This document shows, piece by piece, positions 33,710 through 43,089 of a stretch of DNA of 64,000 nucleotides (the stretch's first letter is position 1; each line of letters begins with the position of its first letter). Both the position numbers and the translations under genes were made by a program. Origin of the DNA: Nitrospira sp. (GTDB lineage: Bacteria; Nitrospirota; Thermodesulfovibrionia; Thermodesulfovibrionales; Dissulfurispiraceae); the NCBI GenBank assembly GCA_002634385.1, contig NSJL01000001.1:248001-312000 (forward strand), given 5' to 3'. The notes beneath the pieces were generated by a model. That model ran no database searches, was not told the DNA's origin, and saw only the letters and a list, made by a program, of their open reading frames with translations.

Positions 33710-35146
33710 ATGGCAACTCCCTTCATTAAAGAAAAATACAGTGTTGTAGTGGCAGGCGGCGGTCTTACGGGGCTGGCGGCAGGGTACTTCCTTACAAAAG
33801 CGGGGATACAAGCCGCAGTCTTCGAGAGGGATTCCGCAGTAGGGGGACTCTCCCGGACGGTCTTGCATAACGGCTTCCGTTTCGATCTGGGCGGACACCG
33901 TTTTTTTACGAAAAACGAGAGGATCAACGCACTGATACGGGAACTGATGAAAGGGGAGCTGGTCTCCGTCCCGCGGAAGAGCAGGATTTACCTGAGAGGC
34001 AAATACTTTGATTATCCCCTCAGGCCCTTCAACGCACTCTTCGGCCTCGGCATCCCCACCACGGCAAGAATCCTGGCGGACTATTGTGCGGAACGCGTGA
34101 GGGGCTTGGTGCGGGAGCCCGGACAGGTCTCCCTGGAAGACTGGGTCATCAGCCACTTCGGACGTACCATGTTCACCATCTATTTCAAAGAATACAGTGA
34201 AAAGGTGTGGGGTGTGGACTGCAGCAGAATAAGCGTGGACTGGGTGGCACAGCGCATACGGGGCCTCTCTCTCACCAAAGCCATCAGGAACGCCTTTTTC
34301 CGGTTCAGCGGCAGAGATATTCCCAGTCTTGTGGACAGGTTCGATTATCCCGCTTTGGGGATCGGGCGGATCTCCGACAGGCTCAGGGAGGAGATCGAAA
34401 AGAGCAACCCCGTCTTCACGGATACCGGTGTCGAACGTATTCACCATTCCGGGTTCAGGGTCCGCAGTGTTGAAGTGGGAGGAAAGGGACAGGGCCGGAG
34501 GGTGGAAACCGGCCATTTCATCTCGAGCATGCCCCTCCCCGCACTGGTGCGCAGTCTCGATCCCCCTCCGCCGGAAGATATCCGTGCAGCGGCAGAGCGC
34601 CTCCGCTTCCGGGACCTCGTGGTCGTGGCGGTCATGGTGGGTCGCAGGAGAGTCACCGACCTCACCTGGATCTACATCCCGGAGCAGAAGATTCCCTTCG
34701 GCCGGATCCACGAACCCACCAACTGGAGCGGGGAAATGGCCCCCGAAGGCAAGACCCTCCTGGTCATTGAGTACTTCAGCACCGAGGGCGATGCCCTATG
34801 GAACGAGGGGGACGACACCCTCGTACGCATTACTGTCGAGAACCTGGAAAAGCTGGGCTTCATCGGAAGGGGAGAAGTCATCGACAGCTGCGTAGTACGC
34901 GCTCCCAAAGCCTACCCCCTCTTTGAGGTGGGGTACGCGGAGCTCTGCAGAAAGGTGTATGCCTATCTCGAGCGGTTCGGGAACCTGCATATCGCAGGGA
35001 GGGTAGGAATGTTCCGTTACTACAATATGGACCATGCCATCGAGTCCGGGCTGCGTGCGGCAGAGGCCGTGGCGGAGAGACATATCCGGGATGCAGGGGC
35101 CGACGGAGGGGGGCTGAAGCGGAGCAGAGGGGCGGCGGCCGGATGA
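33710..35146 (+). CDS. FAD-dependent amine-oxidase/protoporphyrinogen-oxidase-like protein
   Basis: This 478-residue flavoprotein has the FAD-binding start YSVVVAGGGLTGLAAGYFL and the second FAD motif GGLSRTV, followed by LGGHRFFTKN, a pattern of UDP-galactopyranose-mutase-like and phytoene-desaturase-like oxidases. The C-terminal FAD site reads LHIAGRVGMFRYYNMDHA. The substrate is unknown, and a role in cell-surface sugars or carotenoid-like lipids is possible. I start at ATG 33710 because family homology begins there; the ribosome site is weak, and an ATG at 33644 overlaps the TusA-like gene. The radical SAM gene follows by 37 bases. Confidence 0.8.
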   Translation: MATPFIKEKYSVVVAGGGLTGLAAGYFLTKAGIQAAVFERDSAVGGLSRTVLHNGFRFDLGGHRFFTKNERINALIRELMKGELVSVPRKSRIYLRGKYFDYPLRPFNALFGLGIPTTARILADYCAERVRGLVREPGQVSLEDWVISHFGRTMFTIYFKEYSEKVWGVDCSRISVDWVAQRIRGLSLTKAIRNAFFRFSGRDIPSLVDRFDYPALGIGRISDRLREEIEKSNPVFTDTGVERIHHSGFRVRSVEVGGKGQGRRVETGHFISSMPLPALVRSLDPPPPEDIRAAAERLRFRDLVVVAVMVGRRRVTDLTWIYIPEQKIPFGRIHEPTNWSGEMAPEGKTLLVIEYFSTEGDALWNEGDDTLVRITVENLEKLGFIGRGEVIDSCVVRAPKAYPLFEVGYAELCRKVYAYLERFGNLHIAGRVGMFRYYNMDHAIESGLRAAEAVAERHIRDAGADGGGLKRSRGAAAG

Positions 35147-35183
35147 GAGCGGCAAGGGTGATTTCCCACAGGGCGGGGTCGAA

Positions 35184-36617
35184 ATGAGATGCGCGCTGAT
35201 CATACCGGCATGGACCCCGGAGGATATCTTTTCCTCGAAGACCTCCAGCTCGCAGATCAACTACTGGCAGCCATTGGGGACCCTCTATGTCGCTGCCGTC
35301 CTCCGGAGGGCGGGACACGAGGTGGTCTTCCTCAACGGCGCTTTCATGACCCGCGAAAGCATCCTCTCCGCAACCCGGGAATTCATGCCCGATGTCATCG
35401 GTCTCTACTCCACCACTTTCGGCTGGAACAGGGCAAAAGAGGCCGCCGCTGATTTAAAGCGGCACTTCGGGGACAAAGTCTTTATCTGCGTGGGCGGTCC
35501 CTATCCCATTGCCGCACAGGAGCGCTGCCTCGAGGATGCCGGCGACTGCATCGATGCGGTCATCACCGGAGAAGGGGAGCACACCACCCTGGAAATGATG
35601 GAAAGGCTTGAGAGGGGGGAGTCCCTTGAAGGGATCGCCGGTCTTGTCTGCCGTGAGGGAGGCCGGATCGTCGGGAACCCGCCGAGACCCCTGATCACCG
35701 ATCTCGATTCCCTCCCCTTTCCCGCCCGGGAGCTCCTGGGGGATGCGGGAAGATATATTCCGCCCCCCGCCACCTATCGGAGAAAGCCGGTGGCGGTGCT
35801 GATCACCTCGCGGGGATGCAACCGGCAGTGCATTTACTGTTTCCAGATGGATAAATCGCGCGCCAGCGGCATCCGGTATCGCAGCGTGGAGAATGTCCTG
35901 CAGGAGATCGAATACTGCCTCCGGCAGGGATACAGGGAGATAAAGTTCATCGACGACACGCTGGCCGCTGACTATGACAGGGCAATGCACCTGGCAAAGG
36001 AAATAAAGGCCCGCCGGCTCGACTTCACCTGGTTCGCCTCCGCCTGCGTGAACCAGGTGGACAAACCATTGCTCCGGGCCTTTAAGGAAGCCGGATGCTG
36101 GGCCATCCTCTTCGGCGCGGAAAGCGGTGTTCAGAAAAACCTCAACACCCTGCGCAAGGGAACGACCCTGGAGCAGATACGAGCGGCGGTTCAGGCTGCG
36201 AAGGAAGCGGGGCTCAAAGTGAGCACGCCTTTCCTGTTCGGCATCCCGGGAGAGACCTTCGAGGAAGGGCTCCAGACCATCCGGTTTGCCGTCGACCTGA
36301 ACCCCGACATGGCGAACTTCCACGCCATCACGCCCTTCCCGGGCACCTACCTGCACGACAACATGGAAAAATACGGGACCATGTCCGGCGAGCTCTCCGA
36401 CTTCACCTACCAGGGAGCGGCCTTCGTCCCCTACACCATGACACGGGACGAAATACGAAAGCTCCGGCAGATTGCCTTCAGGAGTTTTTATGGAAGACCC
36501 TCCTTCATCATCAGGAAAGTCCTCGAACTGCGAACACCCAGCGATTTCAAGGTCGCCCTGAAGAGCATCAGAAGTCTCTTCTGGCTCTTCGCAAAGAGGG
36601 ATCTGTTCCGGAAATAG
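35184..36617 (+). CDS. B12-binding-domain radical SAM protein
   Basis: The product has 477 residues. The first 150 form a cobalamin-binding-type domain (RCALIIPAW, GTLYVAAVLRRAGHEV, VFICVGGPYP). Typical of this class, the usual DxHxxG motif is absent from that domain. The radical SAM core follows with SRGCNRQCIYC (Cys-x3-Cys-x2-Cys), and the C-terminal part holds FHAITPFPGTYLHDNM. Relatives include BchE-like cyclases, hopanoid methylases and many uncharacterised methyltransferases. Being directly after the FAD oxidase, it probably shares a pathway with it, perhaps lipid or isoprenoid modification; that is inference. Confidence 0.85.
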   Translation: MRCALIIPAWTPEDIFSSKTSSSQINYWQPLGTLYVAAVLRRAGHEVVFLNGAFMTRESILSATREFMPDVIGLYSTTFGWNRAKEAAADLKRHFGDKVFICVGGPYPIAAQERCLEDAGDCIDAVITGEGEHTTLEMMERLERGESLEGIAGLVCREGGRIVGNPPRPLITDLDSLPFPARELLGDAGRYIPPPATYRRKPVAVLITSRGCNRQCIYCFQMDKSRASGIRYRSVENVLQEIEYCLRQGYREIKFIDDTLAADYDRAMHLAKEIKARRLDFTWFASACVNQVDKPLLRAFKEAGCWAILFGAESGVQKNLNTLRKGTTLEQIRAAVQAAKEAGLKVSTPFLFGIPGETFEEGLQTIRFAVDLNPDMANFHAITPFPGTYLHDNMEKYGTMSGELSDFTYQGAAFVPYTMTRDEIRKLRQIAFRSFYGRPSFIIRKVLELRTPSDFKVALKSIRSLFWLFAKRDLFRK

Positions 36618-36702
36618 CCCCACTTCAAAGGGCGATCAGGCTGCAGGACCGGTTCAGAACATTTCTCTCGTCCAGGCACCGGGAGTATGCTACAATGAAT
36701 TC

Positions 36703-36948
36703 ATGAAAAGCACCGCCGCCTTCATCATCTTTGTTCTGGCTGTCCTGGGACTGCTCTTTTTCCTGTCCGGCAAACGCCACCCGCGCGTTCCGAACGATGC
36801 CGCACATGGTGCGGTGGCCCTCTCCGACAGCACTGCATGCATGGAATGCCACTGGCAGGGGAAAAGGGCACCGCTGAAAGCCTCCCATCCGCCCAAGTAC
36901 GAATGCCAGAAATGCCATAAAGCCAGGATCATTCCGAACAAAAAATAA
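36703..36948 (+). CDS. Membrane-anchored small diheme cytochrome c
   Basis: The product has 81 residues. A single N-terminal helix (AAFIIFVLAVLGLLFFLSG) anchors or exports it, and two c-type haem motifs follow: CMECH (46-50) and CQKCH (68-72). Additional His residues (for example His35, His50 context and His62) could serve as distal ligands. It may relay electrons in the periplasm. A TACAAT box ends six bases before the ATG and no ribosome site is seen, so the mRNA may be leaderless. It follows the radical SAM gene by 85 bases. Confidence 0.85.
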   Translation: MKSTAAFIIFVLAVLGLLFFLSGKRHPRVPNDAAHGAVALSDSTACMECHWQGKRAPLKASHPPKYECQKCHKARIIPNKK

Positions 36949-36950
36949 GC

Positions 36951-36991
36951 GGGAGAGGGACGGGATGTCTTCCGCTTTACGGCCCTCTCCC
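36951..36991. terminator. Inverted repeat between convergent genes
   Basis: GGGAGAGGG (36951-36959) and CCCTCTCCC (36983-36991) can pair around 23 bases between the cytochrome c and hydrolase genes; the right arm lies inside the end of the hydrolase gene. No T-run is present, so termination by it is uncertain. Confidence 0.35.
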
Positions 36992-37639
36992 CTCCGGCGA
37001 GACCGGCTGTATCCGGTGCTGCAGGAGCCATTCGTACAGCTCCGGATTGTCGTATGTCTCCGTCCATGAATCGTGACCGGCATGGGGATACACGGCGAAC
37101 CGCACATTCCCGCCGCACCGCTTGAGGGCATTCACCATCTCCTCCGATTCGGAAAGGGGCACGATGGGATCCTTTGCGCCGTGGAATACCCATGTGGGGA
37201 GATGCCGGATCCTGCAGACTTCGTCAGGATTGCCCCCTCCGCAGATCGGGACCAGCGCGGCAAAACGCTCCGGGTTTTCGATGGCCAACTGCCAGGCGGC
37301 GTAGCCTCCCATGCTGATGCCGGTCAGGTACACCCTGTCCCTGTCGACCCGGTGCGCCTCTTCCACCTCGTTGAGAAGCTCGATGAGCATGTCGCTCACC
37401 CAGAATTCTCCCATCGGACATTGAGGAGAAACGGCGATGAAGGGGAAACGGTCCCTCTTTACTGCGACTTTGGGAATCCCGTGGGTCTTTACCTTGTTTA
37501 TATCGTTTCCCCTTTCCCCTGCACCGTGGAGAAAGAGAATGGCGGGCCAGTTTTCCCTGCTGTCCAGATACCCTTCGGGAAGAAAAAGAAGATACTGATA
37601 TCCCACTGTCTGGGTAAAACTTTTCTGAAAGGGTTTCAT
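36977..37639 (-). CDS. Alpha/beta hydrolase (esterase/dienelactone-hydrolase-like)
   Basis: This protein of 220 residues has no signal peptide. The oxyanion segment LFLHGAGERG, nucleophile elbow TGISMGGYAAW, an Asp in VFHGAKDPIVPL and the His in YPHAGHDSW form a complete catalytic triad. It resembles the small exported or cytosolic phospholipase/carboxylesterase class often annotated as prolyl oligopeptidase family. The substrate is unknown. It is transcribed alone towards the cytochrome c gene and overlaps a candidate terminator. Confidence 0.82.
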   Translation of the reverse strand: MKPFQKSFTQTVGYQYLLFLPEGYLDSRENWPAILFLHGAGERGNDINKVKTHGIPKVAVKRDRFPFIAVSPQCPMGEFWVSDMLIELLNEVEEAHRVDRDRVYLTGISMGGYAAWQLAIENPERFAALVPICGGGNPDEVCRIRHLPTWVFHGAKDPIVPLSESEEMVNALKRCGGNVRFAVYPHAGHDSWTETYDNPELYEWLLQHRIQPVSPEGRGP

Positions 37640-37876
37640 ATACTCCCTCTTTCCCGTGCGGAACGACGTCCGTAAAGGGAACTCCGTTCCGTACCGGTAC
37701 TACGATAGTACTCATAACGGCTCTCCCCCTGTTGAAGATGCACTTCAGCACAGGGTGGCCGGGAGATCGGCGGCTACGGGGCAATACACTCAGGTCGAAA
37801 GCACCTTTTACCCGGCACCTGTCCTCCATGGAAAGGAGACCCGGAACGCAGGAACAGAGCGCAGGGAAGAAGAACC

Positions 37877-38386
37877 CTATTTGAGCTGCCCCCGTATTTC
37901 TCCATCAGGAAATTTCTCGGTATGAACATTGACGTAGGTATTTCCGGCCTCGATTTCCTTGGCAAGGTCATTGAGACTCTTCCCTTTCAACGATCCCATC
38001 AGGTCTTTTGCGGAAAGGGTACCCTTGGCGATGGTACCGCTCACCTTCCCCTTTTTCTTTTCAACAGAAAGGGGGGCAACCGGGGGACCGTTCTCTCCCT
38101 TCTTCCCCGTATGGATATGGGCGGCAGTGACATTCTCTATGCCGGATACGGTAACAGTATATTCAAGCCCTTTCCCGTCCTTGCTCATGTGGAAGGTCGC
38201 CTCGCCCTTTGCGTCCGTCTTCGCCGGAGGCACCTCTTCACTGCCGGTGAGCTTCGCACTGTACATGCCGGCGCCTTTTTCCTTGCCTCCCCTTGCCGTA
38301 CCTTCATCCTGTTCAGCGGCAAACCCCAGTGACACAAGGCCGATACTCAACAGAAACACAAGCATAGGTACATATACTTTTCTCAT
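37877..38386 (-). CDS. Exported CHRD-domain protein
   Basis: The product has 169 residues with a signal peptide (VPMLVFLLSIGLVSLGFA). The CHRD pattern is plain: YSAKLTGSEEVPPAKTDAKGEATF, then AAHIHTGKKGENGPPVAPL and a close of NTYVNVHTEKFPDGEIRGQL (seen in pieces over residues 45-169). Bacterial CHRD proteins are secreted and of unknown role. The two His in AHIH and NVH might bind metal. ATG 38386 follows GAAGGAGGTGTAGT; the upstream ATG at 38488 has no signal-peptide logic. Divergent from the entericidin-like gene. Confidence 0.87.
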   Translation of the reverse strand: MRKVYVPMLVFLLSIGLVSLGFAAEQDEGTARGGKEKGAGMYSAKLTGSEEVPPAKTDAKGEATFHMSKDGKGLEYTVTVSGIENVTAAHIHTGKKGENGPPVAPLSVEKKKGKVSGTIAKGTLSAKDLMGSLKGKSLNDLAKEIEAGNTYVNVHTEKFPDGEIRGQLK

Positions 38387-38581
38387 ACTACACCTCCTTC
38401 TTGCTCTTTCTCTTTTTATCGTATCTCCCTTGCCCGACAGCCCCGGCGCCAAGGCTGCCACTCCCCTTTTATTAATTTCATAGCACATATCCGGGGTGCT
38501 TGCAAGGAAACCCGGGGAAAGTTGCTTTTCTTTCCTGAAATCATTAATATCTTTTTACACGATTGCGAAAAGGAGGTATTC

Positions 38582-38713
38582 ATGAAAAAACGCATTGTTC
38601 TGGCGGTCTCTCTGACTCTTTTCCTCTCTCTCGTTGCGGGATGCAATACCCTCCGGGGACTGGGGAAAGATATCGAGAAAGGCGGCGAGGCAATCCAGAA
38701 GGCGACGCAGTGA
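38582..38713 (+). CDS. Entericidin-like small lipoprotein
   Basis: The product has 43 residues. A lipoprotein signal ends in VAGC, and the mature part CNTLRGLGKDIEKGGEAIQKATQ has the CNTxxGxGKDIxxxG pattern of the entericidin A/B family. These are tiny outer-membrane lipoproteins; in E. coli they form an antidote/toxin pair, while in most genomes the role is unknown. ATG 38582 follows AAAAGGAGGTATTC. Its stop TGA overlaps the ATG of the aminotransferase gene by one base, so the two are translationally coupled. Confidence 0.85.
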   Translation: MKKRIVLAVSLTLFLSLVAGCNTLRGLGKDIEKGGEAIQKATQ

Positions 38714-39846
38714 TGGACCCGCTTACCGGGGGATTCCGCCTGAAGGAGGGGCTTCTCTATCTGAACCACGCGGGCGTTTCTCCCTGGCCCGAACGTACCG
38801 CCCGGGCGGTACAGCGCTTTGCCGAAGAGAACATGCTGCAGGGGTCGGTGGACTACCTGCGCTGGCTGGGAATAGAAGCCGGATTGCGCCGGAAGGCGAA
38901 AGAACTGATCAACGCTCCTTCGGCGGACGATATCGCCCTTCTCAAGAACACGTCTGAAGCCCTCTCCGTCGTGGCGTACGGCCTGGACTGGAAAAAGGGG
39001 GACACCGTCGTGGGCAGCAACCAGGAATTCCCCTCCAACCGCATCGTCTGGGAGTCCCTTGCGCTGAAAGGAGTGGAATTCCGGGAGGCGGACCTCCGGG
39101 GCGCTGCACGCCCCGAGGATGCGCTGTTCGGGCAGGTGGACACCCGTACCCGTCTCATTTCCGTCAGCTCGGTACAGTTTGCCACCGGACTGAGGATGGA
39201 TCTCCCGAGAATCGGCGCTTTCTGTAAGGAGAAGGGAATCCTGTTCTGTGTGGATGCCATCCAGAGCATCGGGGCGGTGCGGTGCGATGTGCAGGAGATG
39301 CACGCCGATTTCGTCATGGCGGACGGTCATAAATGGATGCTGGGACCGGAGGGACTGGCCCTCTTTTATACCTCCCCCGCCGCCCGCGACCTCCTGCGCC
39401 TTACCCAGTACGGCTGGCATATGGTGGAAAGGGCAGGGGATTTCGACCGGAGGGAGTGGAGCATTGAGAAGTCCGCACGCCGCTTCGAATGCGGAAGCCC
39501 CAACATGCTGGGCATCCATGCCCTCGAGGCGAGCCTTTCCCTTCTCCTCGAAAAGGGCATGGAGCAGGTAGAGCGGGAAGTAATCGCACGGAGCAGGTAT
39601 CTTATTGACAGGATCCTCTCCCTGCCGGAGCTGGAACTGCTCTCTCCCCCGGAACCCGGACGTTACGCAGGAATAGTCACCTTCTCGCACCGCAGCACCG
39701 ATACGGATGCTTTGTACCGGCATTTGACACGGAACGGGGTGGTATGCGCACCGCGCGGAGGAGGAATCCGCCTCTCCCCCCATTTCTACACCCCCTATGC
39801 ACACCTTGACCGCGTCCTCGAGCTGGCGCTGTCATACATTCCCTGA
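38713..39846 (+). CDS. Class V PLP-dependent aminotransferase / desulphurase-like
   Basis: This 377-residue enzyme shows LYLNHAGVSPWP at the start, ALLKNTSEALSVVAYGL for the PLP phosphate, VDAIQSIGAVRCDV for the PLP ring Asp, and ADGHKWMLGPEG with the Schiff-base Lys. The class includes cysteine desulphurases, kynureninase and isopenicillin-N-epimerase-like enzymes. No catalytic Cys loop of IscS/SufS type is evident, so I do not call it a desulphurase. I start at ATG 38713, which overlaps the entericidin-like stop (TGATG), rather than at 38563, which would read through that gene in another frame. Confidence 0.85.
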   Translation: MDPLTGGFRLKEGLLYLNHAGVSPWPERTARAVQRFAEENMLQGSVDYLRWLGIEAGLRRKAKELINAPSADDIALLKNTSEALSVVAYGLDWKKGDTVVGSNQEFPSNRIVWESLALKGVEFREADLRGAARPEDALFGQVDTRTRLISVSSVQFATGLRMDLPRIGAFCKEKGILFCVDAIQSIGAVRCDVQEMHADFVMADGHKWMLGPEGLALFYTSPAARDLLRLTQYGWHMVERAGDFDRREWSIEKSARRFECGSPNMLGIHALEASLSLLLEKGMEQVEREVIARSRYLIDRILSLPELELLSPPEPGRYAGIVTFSHRSTDTDALYRHLTRNGVVCAPRGGGIRLSPHFYTPYAHLDRVLELALSYIP

Positions 39847-39894
39847 GGCCCTGGGGCGGACGTCTCCCCTTTCTGTGCCGGTCTCGAAAAAAGG

Positions 39895-39900
39895 TATAAT
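39895..39900 (+). promoter_or_regulatory. -10 box upstream of the M20 peptidase gene
   Basis: A perfect TATAAT lies 49 bases before the ATG; the -35 region (about 39871-39877) is poor. The transcript would include the CAGGAG ribosome site. Confidence 0.4.
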
Positions 39901-39948
39901 GGAGAAAGCCCCGGGAAATTCATTCATCCGTTTCTGCAGGAGTAAGAA

Positions 39949-41073
39949 ATGTTTGCTCATTACATAAACCGGAAAAGACTCAGCGATACCTTTTTGGAGC
40001 TCATCTCCATCAATTCCCCCTCCTTCAACGAACAGGAGATAGGAGAAATGCTCGCAAAGAAGCTGGAACATGCCGGATGCCGGGTGGAAATACAGGAGTA
40101 CGACAGATCCTTCAACCTCCTTGCCTTCAGAAAGGGGGCCAGGCAGGAGGCCCCGCCCCTCCTCCTGAACGCCCATATGGACACCATCGAGCCGACGGAA
40201 GGCATCTCCTTTGTGGTGGATGACGAACTCGTACGGACAACGGGGAATACCGTATTGGGGGCAGACGACAAGAGCGCCCTTGCCCAGATCGTAGAGGCGG
40301 TCACTGTCCTGCACGAGAGGGACATACCCCACGGCGATATCGAAATCGCCTTCACCTCGGCGGAAGAGAAGGGGCTGTTCGGCGCGCGGAACCTCGACCT
40401 CGGCCATTTCCGGAGCAGGCATGCCCTGGTTCTGGACTCCAGCGGGAGCGTGGGAAGGCTGATCATTGCCGCTCCCTCCCATCTGACCTACGAGATGCAG
40501 ATAACCGGGAGATCCGCCCATGCGGGGATAGAGCCCGAGAAGGGGATCAACGCCATCCGGATTGCCGCCCGCATCGTCTCCGGGGTGCCCGACGGGAGAC
40601 TCGATGAGGAGACCACCGCGAATATCGGCAGCATCAGAGGGGGAACGGCGACCAATGTGGTGCCTAAAGAGGTGCTGCTCAGTGGAGAGCTGAGGAGCCA
40701 TACCGCGGAGACCCTCGAAAAGACCAAGCGAAGCATTTACGAAACCGCCCATCGCATCGCTGCTGAACACCGGGCCCGGCTCCGTATCGAAGAGAATATA
40801 GAATACCAGGCTTTCAGGATAAAAGAGGACACCCCTTTCCTGCACTTCCTGCAGGGGGTCTTCAGGAAATGCGGGATAGAGCCGGTGCTCGCCGCAACGG
40901 GGGGCGGTTCTGATGCCAATATCTTCAACCAGAGGGGAATTACCGCCATAAACCTGTCCAACGGCATGCAGAAGGTACATTCCACCGAAGAATACATCTC
41001 GTTGAAAGACCTCTTTAACGGTTGCCTGGTACTCCTGACCGCAGTGGCCGACTTCGGGGATACCCCTTTGTGA
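39949..41073 (+). CDS. M20-family metallopeptidase (peptidase T-like)
   Basis: The product has 374 residues. The di-zinc site is complete: NAHMDTIEP (His and Asp), VLGADDKSALAQI (bridging Asp), SAEEKGLFGA (catalytic Glu pair) and a distal His in KVHSTEEYI. A dimerisation lid domain starts around SAHAGIEPEKG. The order resembles tripeptidase T more than succinyl-diaminopimelate desuccinylase. It is cytoplasmic and would cleave short peptides. The start has GCAGGAG upstream. The helicase gene follows after 102 bases. Confidence 0.88.
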   Translation: MFAHYINRKRLSDTFLELISINSPSFNEQEIGEMLAKKLEHAGCRVEIQEYDRSFNLLAFRKGARQEAPPLLLNAHMDTIEPTEGISFVVDDELVRTTGNTVLGADDKSALAQIVEAVTVLHERDIPHGDIEIAFTSAEEKGLFGARNLDLGHFRSRHALVLDSSGSVGRLIIAAPSHLTYEMQITGRSAHAGIEPEKGINAIRIAARIVSGVPDGRLDEETTANIGSIRGGTATNVVPKEVLLSGELRSHTAETLEKTKRSIYETAHRIAAEHRARLRIEENIEYQAFRIKEDTPFLHFLQGVFRKCGIEPVLAATGGGSDANIFNQRGITAINLSNGMQKVHSTEEYISLKDLFNGCLVLLTAVADFGDTPL

Positions 41074-41175
41074 TTATATCCGCACAGGTATCCCTGGGTT
41101 TTGAATACCCTCCGCAAGGCGCGCACGCTGCAAATACCCGTGGAGCACTGGTATAATACGGGAGAGGACCATCCC

Positions 41176-43068
41176 TTGATACTCGACGATTTAAATCCCC
41201 AACAAAGAGAGGCAGTGGAGCATTTCGGCTCCCCTCTCCTCGTGCTTGCAGGCGCCGGCTCCGGGAAGACCAAGGTAATCACCCACAAGATCGCCTGGCT
41301 GGTAAAAGAGCGGGGCATAAAGGTGAGCAGGATTCTCGCCATTACCTTCACCAAAAAGGCCGCCCGTGAGATGCAGGAGAGGGTGGAGCAGCTTCTGGCG
41401 GTGCGTCCGCGCTGGATTTCCACTTTTCATGCCTTCTGCGTCCGGATCCTGCGGGAGAGCATCGACTCCCTGGAAAGGAATTTCGACAAGCGATTTCTCA
41501 TTTATGACGAGGACGACAGCACAAAACTGCTGAGGGAAATCCTGCGCTCACAGAACCGGCATATCAAGGATGCGGAAGCGGCGAAAGGGATCATTTCCAA
41601 GGCAAAACAGGAGTACCGGGAGAATATCATTGATTACATCGCCCGGCTCCCCTTTCCCTTCTCCTCCTACGCCCCGGTGGCGGAGCTCTACCAGGCGGAC
41701 CTGGAGAGGAGCAACGCCATGGATTACGACGACCTCATCTATTTCGTGGTGGACATGCTCATCAAAAAGCCCGCCGTCAGGGAGATGTGGCAGCAGCGTT
41801 TCGATTATATTCTCGTGGACGAATACCAGGACACCAACAAGATACAGTACCTCCTCGTCAACCTTCTGGCGGGGAAGGAGGGGAATATCTGCGTGGTGGG
41901 GGACCCGCAGCAATGCATCTATACCTGGAGGGGGGCGCACCCGCTGAACATTCTCAACTTCACGCAGGACTTCAGCGCCGAGGAAAAGCGGCTCGAGATC
42001 AACTACCGTTCCACGAAGACCATCCTTGATATCGCCAACAAGGTCATCGCACGGGCGGACCGGATGTGGGAGGGCAGGATACTGGAGCTCTCCTCCGTCA
42101 GGGACGAGGAGGGAGAGGTCAGATACGCGCGGAAGGAGGACAGCGTTGCGGAGTGTTCCTTTATTGCGCGGAAAATAAAGGACCTCGTCGACAGAGGGTA
42201 CCGCTATTCCGATATCGCCCTCCTCATGAGAATGTCCTTCGTATCCCGCGGGATCGAGCATACCTTCCTCAATTACGGTATTCCGTACGAGATCGTCGGC
42301 GGTCCCGCCTTCTACGACAGGGCGGAGATCAAGGATATCCTCTCCTATCTCCGGCTCATCTCCAACAGGCGGGACAAGACCGCCTTCGAGCGGATCATCA
42401 ATGTCCCACCACGCTCCATCGGCACCCAGACACTGCTCAAAATACGGGCCAACTACCAGACCGACTGGATACAGGCATTGAGGGACACTTCCCTTACCGC
42501 AAAAGCGAAAGCGCACGCCGGGAAGTTCGCACAGATCATCGAGAGTTACGGGGATACGGTAGAGGACAAACCCTATACTGTCCTCATGGAGCTCCTTTCC
42601 GACATCAATTATTCGTCGTATCTCATGGAGCATTACCGTGAGGACTACGAGGACAGGCGGGGGAATCTCTCGGAGCTCGCCAACGTGCTCAAGGCAGTGG
42701 AAGCGGAGGGCAGACCGTTCTCCGAATTTATGGAGGACAGTATCCTCTCCCATGACCAGGACAGGATCGGCAGCTCCGATACCGTCAAGGTGATGACCAT
42801 CCACGCGGCAAAGGGACTGGAATTCCCGGTGGTCTTCGTCGTGGCCCTGGAGGAGGAGATATTCCCCTCCGCCCGCGCCATGGAAAGCCCCTCCGCCCTT
42901 GAGGAAGAGCGGCGGCTCTTCTATGTCGCCGTCACCCGGGCAAAGGAAAGACTCTATCTCTCCTCGGCGGCATACCGGATGCGGTTCGGGGATGCCATGC
43001 TCTCCCTGCCTTCCCGGTATGTGGAGGAAATCGAAGACGATATAGCGCTCTCCACTCCGGAACGGTAG
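41176..43068 (+). CDS. UvrD/PcrA-type superfamily 1 DNA helicase
   Basis: This is a 3'-5' helicase of 630 residues with all SF1A motifs: Q-motif LNPQQREAVEHF, Walker A LAGAGSGKTKVI, ITFTKKAAREM (Ia), LVDEYQDTNKIQ (II), VVGDPQQCIYTWRGA (III), LEINYRSTKTI (IV), MTIHAAKGLEFP (V) and YVAVTRAKERLY (VI). It unwinds DNA in repair or replication. I chose TTG 41176 because GGAGAGG stands eight bases upstream. The longer TTG start at 41101 would include a -10-like TATAAT (41152-41157), and the family Q-motif starts right after 41176. Slightly shorter than UvrD, with no Gam-like or other extra C-terminal domain. Confidence 0.92.
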   Translation: MILDDLNPQQREAVEHFGSPLLVLAGAGSGKTKVITHKIAWLVKERGIKVSRILAITFTKKAAREMQERVEQLLAVRPRWISTFHAFCVRILRESIDSLERNFDKRFLIYDEDDSTKLLREILRSQNRHIKDAEAAKGIISKAKQEYRENIIDYIARLPFPFSSYAPVAELYQADLERSNAMDYDDLIYFVVDMLIKKPAVREMWQQRFDYILVDEYQDTNKIQYLLVNLLAGKEGNICVVGDPQQCIYTWRGAHPLNILNFTQDFSAEEKRLEINYRSTKTILDIANKVIARADRMWEGRILELSSVRDEEGEVRYARKEDSVAECSFIARKIKDLVDRGYRYSDIALLMRMSFVSRGIEHTFLNYGIPYEIVGGPAFYDRAEIKDILSYLRLISNRRDKTAFERIINVPPRSIGTQTLLKIRANYQTDWIQALRDTSLTAKAKAHAGKFAQIIESYGDTVEDKPYTVLMELLSDINYSSYLMEHYREDYEDRRGNLSELANVLKAVEAEGRPFSEFMEDSILSHDQDRIGSSDTVKVMTIHAAKGLEFPVVFVVALEEEIFPSARAMESPSALEEERRLFYVAVTRAKERLYLSSAAYRMRFGDAMLSLPSRYVEEIEDDIALSTPER

Positions 43069-43089
43069 CGGAGCCTGTTGCGGCAGGTC

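Noticed and set aside
38582-38713. Entericidin-like gene as one half of a toxin/antidote pair
   Set aside because: Only one such gene is present and its neighbour is an aminotransferase, so no pair can be claimed.
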